The notes under the pieces are model-generated. The model was not told the DNA's origin. It did no database searches and saw nothing but the letters and a program-made list of their open reading frames with translations. From positions 1 through 64,000 of the forward strand of contig NZ_WBOS01000018.1 in the NCBI RefSeq assembly GCF_008923245.1: a DNA stretch of 64,000 nt, read 5' to 3'. Shown piece by piece: positions 60,003 through 64,000 of this stretch. The DNA comes from Cytobacillus depressus (GTDB lineage Bacteria; Bacillota; Bacilli; Bacillales; Cytobacillaceae). Both the position numbers and the translations under genes were made by a program. The first letter of the stretch is position 1. Every line of letters begins with the position of its first letter.

Positions 60003-60788
60003 TTATACAGAGGTCACCATTCCTCCGTCTACATGTAATGTGCTTCCAGTTATGTATGTGTTTGCACCAGAAGCTAGGAAGGTTACAACCTTTGCAAATT
60101 CACTTGGCTCTCCATATCGTCCTAATGGGATCGTATTAAATTGCTTTTTTGCTTCTTCTTCGATGGATACACCTTTTTTCTTTGCATTTAGGGCCCTGAT
60201 ATTTTCCAATCTTTCAGTTCGAATCAACCCAGGTCCAACAGTATTTACTAAAATATTATAAGGAGCCAATTCTGCGGAAAGTGATTTAGATAGCCCTACT
60301 ACTCCGAGACGAATTGAATTTGATAATATTAATCCTGGAATTGGTTGTTTAACTGACGTAGAAGCTAGGTTTACAATCCGTCCACCTTCTTTTTTTAAGT
60401 CAGGAAGGACTTCACGAATTAACCTAATATAACTAAGTAAGTTTAATTCAAATGCCTGCTGCCAAGCTTCATCATCAAAGTCTTCAAAGTTTCCGGCTGG
60501 CGGCCCCCCGGCATTGTTAATCAATATATCAATTTTTCCAAATGCTTCTCTTGCAGATGCAACAAGGGATTTAATTTGGTCATAATTCGTAACGTCACAT
60601 ACATATGAATAAACACGACCTGACCCAAGTTCTTCAAGTTCGCTTTTAACTTTTTCTAACTTTTCACCATTACGACTTGTAATAACAACATTTGCGCCCT
60701 CTCTAACTAATTCTTCAGCGATAGCACGTCCAAGCCCTTGACTAGAAGCTACAACTATTGCGTTTTTTCCATTTAATTCAAGATCCAT
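60003..60788 (-). CDS. SDR family oxidoreductase
   Basis: A 261-residue SDR with cofactor loop ASSQGLGRAIAEELV, NNAGGPPAGN and the C-terminal GSTLHVDGGM. The catalytic Ser lies in NLASTSVKQP, but the usual Tyr-x-x-x-Lys reads LSNSIRLGV, so the tyrosine and lysine appear to be missing. Similar divergent FabG-like SDRs with the NAGGPP motif exist in Bacillus. It may bind cofactor without classical catalysis. ATG 60788 follows AGGGAAGTG. Last gene of the tct-gntR unit. Confidence 0.85.
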   Translation of the reverse strand: MDLELNGKNAIVVASSQGLGRAIAEELVREGANVVITSRNGEKLEKVKSELEELGSGRVYSYVCDVTNYDQIKSLVASAREAFGKIDILINNAGGPPAGNFEDFDDEAWQQAFELNLLSYIRLIREVLPDLKKEGGRIVNLASTSVKQPIPGLILSNSIRLGVVGLSKSLSAELAPYNILVNTVGPGLIRTERLENIRALNAKKKGVSIEEEAKKQFNTIPLGRYGEPSEFAKVVTFLASGANTYITGSTLHVDGGMVTSV

Positions 60789-61039
60789 TTTCACACTTCC
60801 CTACTATTTAAAATTAATTTTTATTTAGAATTTGAATATTCCGGCATAAAACTTGAGAAAAGGTGAATCATATTGATTCAGATAAGAATCTTTTACATAG
60901 AAGAGAGTGATAGTCTTTACTGTTAAAATGACAAACTCAAATACTTGACCTTAAATATAGAAATAGATACCTTCATACAGTCACTGTTTTAGCCATTACT
61001 TAATTGAATTCACTCTACAAAAAGTAAACCTATTATGAT

Positions 61040-61705
61040 TCATGTTTCTTGTATAAAGTCATTAAGAATATCACTTCTAACCTCTTCAAGATGTTGTCCC
61101 ATTAGCAATTTGGCATCCTCAATATTTCGTTCGTATATCGCTTGAATAATTTTTCTGTGCATAATTATTGCACGATTAGGACGATGGAGGTTAATAGTCA
61201 TAATAATACCGAACCATTTTATTTGAGCTTCTAAAGATTCCATAATGTCGATTATGCGACTATTATCGGAGTATTGAATTACTGTCCTATGGAAGTTGTG
61301 GTCGGAGAGAAAAAATGGCTCTGGATTTCCCTTTTTTAACTCTGACTCAGCAAAATCTGCTTCATCAAATAGCTTTTGACAATCAGATGCAGAAATGGAG
61401 TGTACTGCTGTTTCAATTGAAAGCATTTCTAATGATTTTCGCACATCGTATACTTCTTGTATATCTTTAGGTGTAGGTACACAAACATGTGTACCTGAAC
61501 GTGGTTTTATTTCAACTAACTTATCATGTTGTAATCGATTCAAAGCATCTCGAAGCGGTGTCCGGCTAATACCGAGCTCCTCCATTAGCAGTTCATATTC
61601 TATTTTTGATCCGGGTTTTATCTCATTATTAATAATTTTGTCCCGTAAATGTATATAAACCCGATCGTTTAAGTTTAAATTATTAAATATTTTTTTTTCC
61701 CCCAA
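61040..61705 (-). CDS. GntR family regulator, FadR subfamily
   Basis: A 221-residue regulator: winged helix IKPGSKIEYELLMEELGISRTPLRDALNRLQ and FCD domain (DVRKSLEMLSIETAV, SDHNFHRTVIQYSDNSRI, MHRKIIQAI). A paralogue of the GntR gene at 57891. It sits 40 bases after tctA on the same strand and probably controls the transporter. TTG start after TTGAGGCGAT. Confidence 0.92.
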   Translation of the reverse strand: MGEKKIFNNLNLNDRVYIHLRDKIINNEIKPGSKIEYELLMEELGISRTPLRDALNRLQHDKLVEIKPRSGTHVCVPTPKDIQEVYDVRKSLEMLSIETAVHSISASDCQKLFDEADFAESELKKGNPEPFFLSDHNFHRTVIQYSDNSRIIDIMESLEAQIKWFGIIMTINLHRPNRAIIMHRKIIQAIYERNIEDAKLLMGQHLEEVRSDILNDFIQET

Positions 61706-61745
61706 ACTAATCGCCTCAATTTACAATAATTTGATAATAGTTATT

Positions 61746-63266
61746 TTAAGCGGATCTTCGATTATTATTGATTGAATCATTACGCTTCTTCCACATTCCT
61801 AAAATGGACTTGATCACAGGTAAAAAGAACGTAAGGATTGCAAGTGTTAGAAGTACTGCTGTTATTGGACGTGTATAAAAAATATCAAAGCTTCCATTTG
61901 ACAGGCTAAGTGCTCTTCTAAACTGACCTTCTGCCATCGGTCCTAAAATTAATGCTAATACGATAGGTGATGCAGGAAAATCAAATTTTTGCATATAATA
62001 ACCAATGATTCCCGCAATGATCATAATGATGATATCAAAAACGTTGTTGTTAATAGCATATGAACCAACTACACAAAGCATTAATATGGCTGGTGTTAAA
62101 ATGGCTTTTGGTATTTCAACCACTTTTGCAAAATACCGAGCCATAAATAGACCTATAATTAGCATTGCGATATAACAAAGAAGCATTCCGCTAAAAAGAG
62201 TGTAAATGAGATTACCATTGTTCTGAAATAACATTGGTCCTGGCTGGATACCCTGTACCATTAATGCACCTAGCATAACAGCGGTAACAGAATCACCTGG
62301 TATACCTAATGTTAGGAGTGGAACAAATGCTCCCCCAGTACACGCATTACCTGCTGACTCGGCAGCAGCAACCCCCTCCAACTTTCCTTTTCCAAATCCT
62401 TCTTTATCCTTATTAAATCGTTTTGCTTCATTATAAGCAACAAATGCTGCTATATCACCGCCGGCACCTGGAATAATACCAATGGCTGTCCCAACCCCTG
62501 TTGAACGGAGAACAGTGGGTCCAACAGTTTTAAAATCTTTTTTCGTTACACCAATCCCTTTAATCTTCATTGTCATTTTTTGGACAATGTTTATCTCTTC
62601 TAGTGATTTAAAGGCTTCAGATGCTGCAAAAAGACCAATCATTACCGGAATGAAAGGAATTCCATTCATAATATTAGAGTTTCCACCAGTAAATCGTGGA
62701 AATCCTTGTATAGGATCAAGCCCGATTGTTGCAATTAGTAGCCCAATGACTCCTGCAATCAACCCTTTAATTAACGAGCCTCCAGATATACTTGCGACAA
62801 TACTTAGTCCAAAAACAGCAAGTGCAAATGATTCTGGTGCGCTAAATTTAAGAGCAAAATTTGAAAGGACAGGGGATAGAAACATTAGAATGATAATACT
62901 AATAAAGCCACCAGTAAATGCTGAAATTGTAGCAATGCTGAGTGCTTTTCCCCCCATCCCTTTTTGGGTAAGAGCGTAACCATCAAGTGTAGTTGCTGCC
63001 GATGCCGGCGTTCCTGGTGTTCGAAGTAAAATAGCTGGAATCGCCCCACCATAAACACCGCCAAAATATACACCTGAAAGTAATAGTAAACCGGAAATAG
63101 GTTCCATTCCAAATGTTAGCGGTAATAGCAATGCTACCCCCATGGTTGCCGTAAGTCCCGGTAGTGCCCCAATTATAATTCCAATGGTAACACCGAGAAT
63201 AGCAATAACTATAACACTAGGCTGTGAAAAGAGTGTTAAAAACCCTTGGCCTATTAATTCAGTCAT
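61746..63266 (-). CDS. tctA: Tripartite tricarboxylate transporter permease TctA
   Basis: A 506-residue membrane protein of the TctA family with about 11-12 spans. Signature stretches GALPGLTATMGVALLLPLTF, GVYGGAIPAILLRTPGTPAS, GIIPGAGGDIAAFVAYNEAK and LGIPGDSVTAVMLGALMVQG are all present. It is the large permease of a binding-protein-dependent secondary transporter for organic acids. Follows tctB by 23 bases with GAGGTGATTTG. Confidence 0.96.
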   Translation of the reverse strand: MTELIGQGFLTLFSQPSVIVIAILGVTIGIIIGALPGLTATMGVALLLPLTFGMEPISGLLLLSGVYFGGVYGGAIPAILLRTPGTPASAATTLDGYALTQKGMGGKALSIATISAFTGGFISIIILMFLSPVLSNFALKFSAPESFALAVFGLSIVASISGGSLIKGLIAGVIGLLIATIGLDPIQGFPRFTGGNSNIMNGIPFIPVMIGLFAASEAFKSLEEINIVQKMTMKIKGIGVTKKDFKTVGPTVLRSTGVGTAIGIIPGAGGDIAAFVAYNEAKRFNKDKEGFGKGKLEGVAAAESAGNACTGGAFVPLLTLGIPGDSVTAVMLGALMVQGIQPGPMLFQNNGNLIYTLFSGMLLCYIAMLIIGLFMARYFAKVVEIPKAILTPAILMLCVVGSYAINNNVFDIIIMIIAGIIGYYMQKFDFPASPIVLALILGPMAEGQFRRALSLSNGSFDIFYTRPITAVLLTLAILTFFLPVIKSILGMWKKRNDSINNNRRSA

Positions 63267-63289
63267 TCAAATCACCTCAACTTTAATTA

Positions 63290-63745
63290 TTAGGAAAATA
63301 AGTTACCAGATGGTAAAGGCACTTTTAGCAAGATGGAAAAAACAACGTAAATAGCAGCGGTAATCAGTGCAGTAAAAACAATTATTCGAATAGGTTTCCG
63401 ATAATTAAAAATCCACATCATACCTGCTAAGAAAACTGGAGTTGCAATTAGAAATCCAGTAAACTCCATCAAAAAAAAGTAAGCAAAAGTGCAAATCATT
63501 CCAACTATGGCTTTTATCCATTCCTTATTTCCGTGCTTTTTTTCTTCTTCCCGCACTTTATACAAACTAGTTAAAATGTAGAGAACCGATAGACCGATTA
63601 ATAGATATGCATAAAAATTGGGAAAAAACCTTGCTCCTACATCATGACCAAGACCTTTCGGAAATTGAGAAGCGATGGAAAGGATAAGAATAGAAAAAGC
63701 CATTAGAATCAAACCTATCATTATTTCTATACGCTTTATTGTCAC
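63290..63745 (-). CDS. tctB: Tripartite tricarboxylate transporter small permease TctB
   Basis: A 151-residue protein with four membrane spans, the size and topology of TctB (GLILMAFSILILSIASQFP, FFPNFYAYLLIGLSVLYIL). GTG start after GAGGTGCAG. Encoded between tctC and tctA. Confidence 0.92.
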   Translation of the reverse strand: MTIKRIEIMIGLILMAFSILILSIASQFPKGLGHDVGARFFPNFYAYLLIGLSVLYILTSLYKVREEEKKHGNKEWIKAIVGMICTFAYFFLMEFTGFLIATPVFLAGMMWIFNYRKPIRIIVFTALITAAIYVVFSILLKVPLPSGNLFS

Positions 63746-63803
63746 AATTCTGCACCTCGTTTTTTATTAATAGGATAATTTTAAATATTATAAAGAAAGA
63801 AAG

Positions 63804-63842
63804 GCCCGCATTAACAAGAGTATCTCTTGTTAATGGACGGGC
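63804..63842 (-). terminator. Intercistronic terminator/attenuator between tctC and tctB
   Basis: GCCCG and TTAACAAGAG pair with CTCTTGTTAA and CGGGC just after the tctC stop, followed on the minus strand by CCTTTCTTTCTTT. Partial termination would favour the binding protein. Confidence 0.8.
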
Positions 63843-63844
63843 AA

Positions 63845-64000
63845 TTATTGTTGTTTTATATTTGACTTTGCTATTAAACTACTAAATAGTTCATAATCAT
63901 TATCAATCACTTCTCTAAAACCTTTATCATCTTTATATATAAGTCCCAAGTTCATTTTATCAAGTACATTAATAAAGGTTTCTTCTTCTACAGCTTTTTT
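63845..64000 (-). CDS. tctC: Tripartite tricarboxylate transporter binding protein TctC, C-terminal end
   Basis: Only the last 51 codons are inside the window, cut by its edge. ETFINVLDKMNLGLIYKDD and YELFSSLIAKSNIKQQ match the C-terminal end of Bug/TctC receptors. Position directly before tctB supports the call. It would bind the organic acid outside the membrane. Confidence 0.78.
   Translation of the reverse strand, partial: KKAVEEETFINVLDKMNLGLIYKDDKGFREVIDNDYELFSSLIAKSNIKQQ

Noticed and set aside
62482-62979. 165-codon plus-strand frame inside tctA
   Set aside because: Antisense shadow of a strongly conserved membrane protein gene.

Overview
The window reads as chromosomal DNA of a low-GC, spore-forming Firmicute of the Bacillaceae (Bacillus, Neobacillus or Cytobacillus type). 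Supporting signs are a long tRNA array in the usual Bacillus order, SAM-I (S-box) riboswitches, strong GGAGG ribosome binding sites with frequent TTG and GTG starts, and Bacillus gene pairs such as ywqM/ywqN-like and yhgD/yhgE-like. The species cannot be fixed from the sequence.

Layout. 1-1140: the end of a tRNA operon (initiator Met, Asp, Phe, Tyr, His, Gly, Ile, Asn, Ser) closed by hairpins. 1.9-6.4 kb: LysR with an FMN reductase, then an S-box-controlled unit with a cyclase-family gene broken by an in-frame TAG and a MetE-like methionine synthase. 6.9-26 kb: mixed accessory and housekeeping genes. These are an orphan HExxH protein, a Pro/Asn/Thr repeat protein, a secreted purple acid phosphatase, HupE, PaiB with a MocR regulator, two separate PadR plus HAAS-type modules, GNATs, a PstS-like protein, SRPBCC, DinB, YhgD/YhgE, a chloramphenicol-phosphotransferase-like kinase and a secreted M14 carboxypeptidase.

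26.6-33 kb is plasmid-like. It has a primase-type replication protein, an MmcB-like nuclease-fold protein, an ankyrin protein, a small FbpB-family protein and a complete Rep_3 initiator. The initiator has a palindromic operator, thirteen iterons upstream and one iteron abutting its stop codon. No partition or integrase gene is visible. 33-37.5 kb: a metN-metI-metQ-M20 peptidase operon behind two tandem SAM riboswitches, with a palindromic 113-bp element between them flanked by a 12-bp direct repeat. 37.9-41.4 kb: a dicarboxylate/glutamate symporter, a DapB-fold dehydrogenase and a LysR.

41.8-64 kb is a large catabolic island for sugar-acid-like compounds. IclR-SDR-FAH precedes a truncated kdgT remnant. 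A LacI (KdgR-like) regulator with a perfect 27-bp palindrome then heads a long run: FAH, aminotransferase, polar amino acid ABC transporter, threonine-synthase-like PLP enzyme, D-2-hydroxyacid dehydrogenase, Zn alcohol dehydrogenase, KduD-like SDR, KDG kinase, KDPG aldolase, HpcH/HpaI aldolase, GntR and Fe alcohol dehydrogenase. A convergent tctC-tctB-tctA-gntR-SDR operon closes the window. KDG kinase and KDPG aldolase place 2-keto-3-deoxy sugar acids at the centre. The amino acid transporter, aminotransferase and beta-eliminase-like PLP enzyme suggest, as inference only, that a 2-amino sugar acid or related hydroxy amino acid feeds in.
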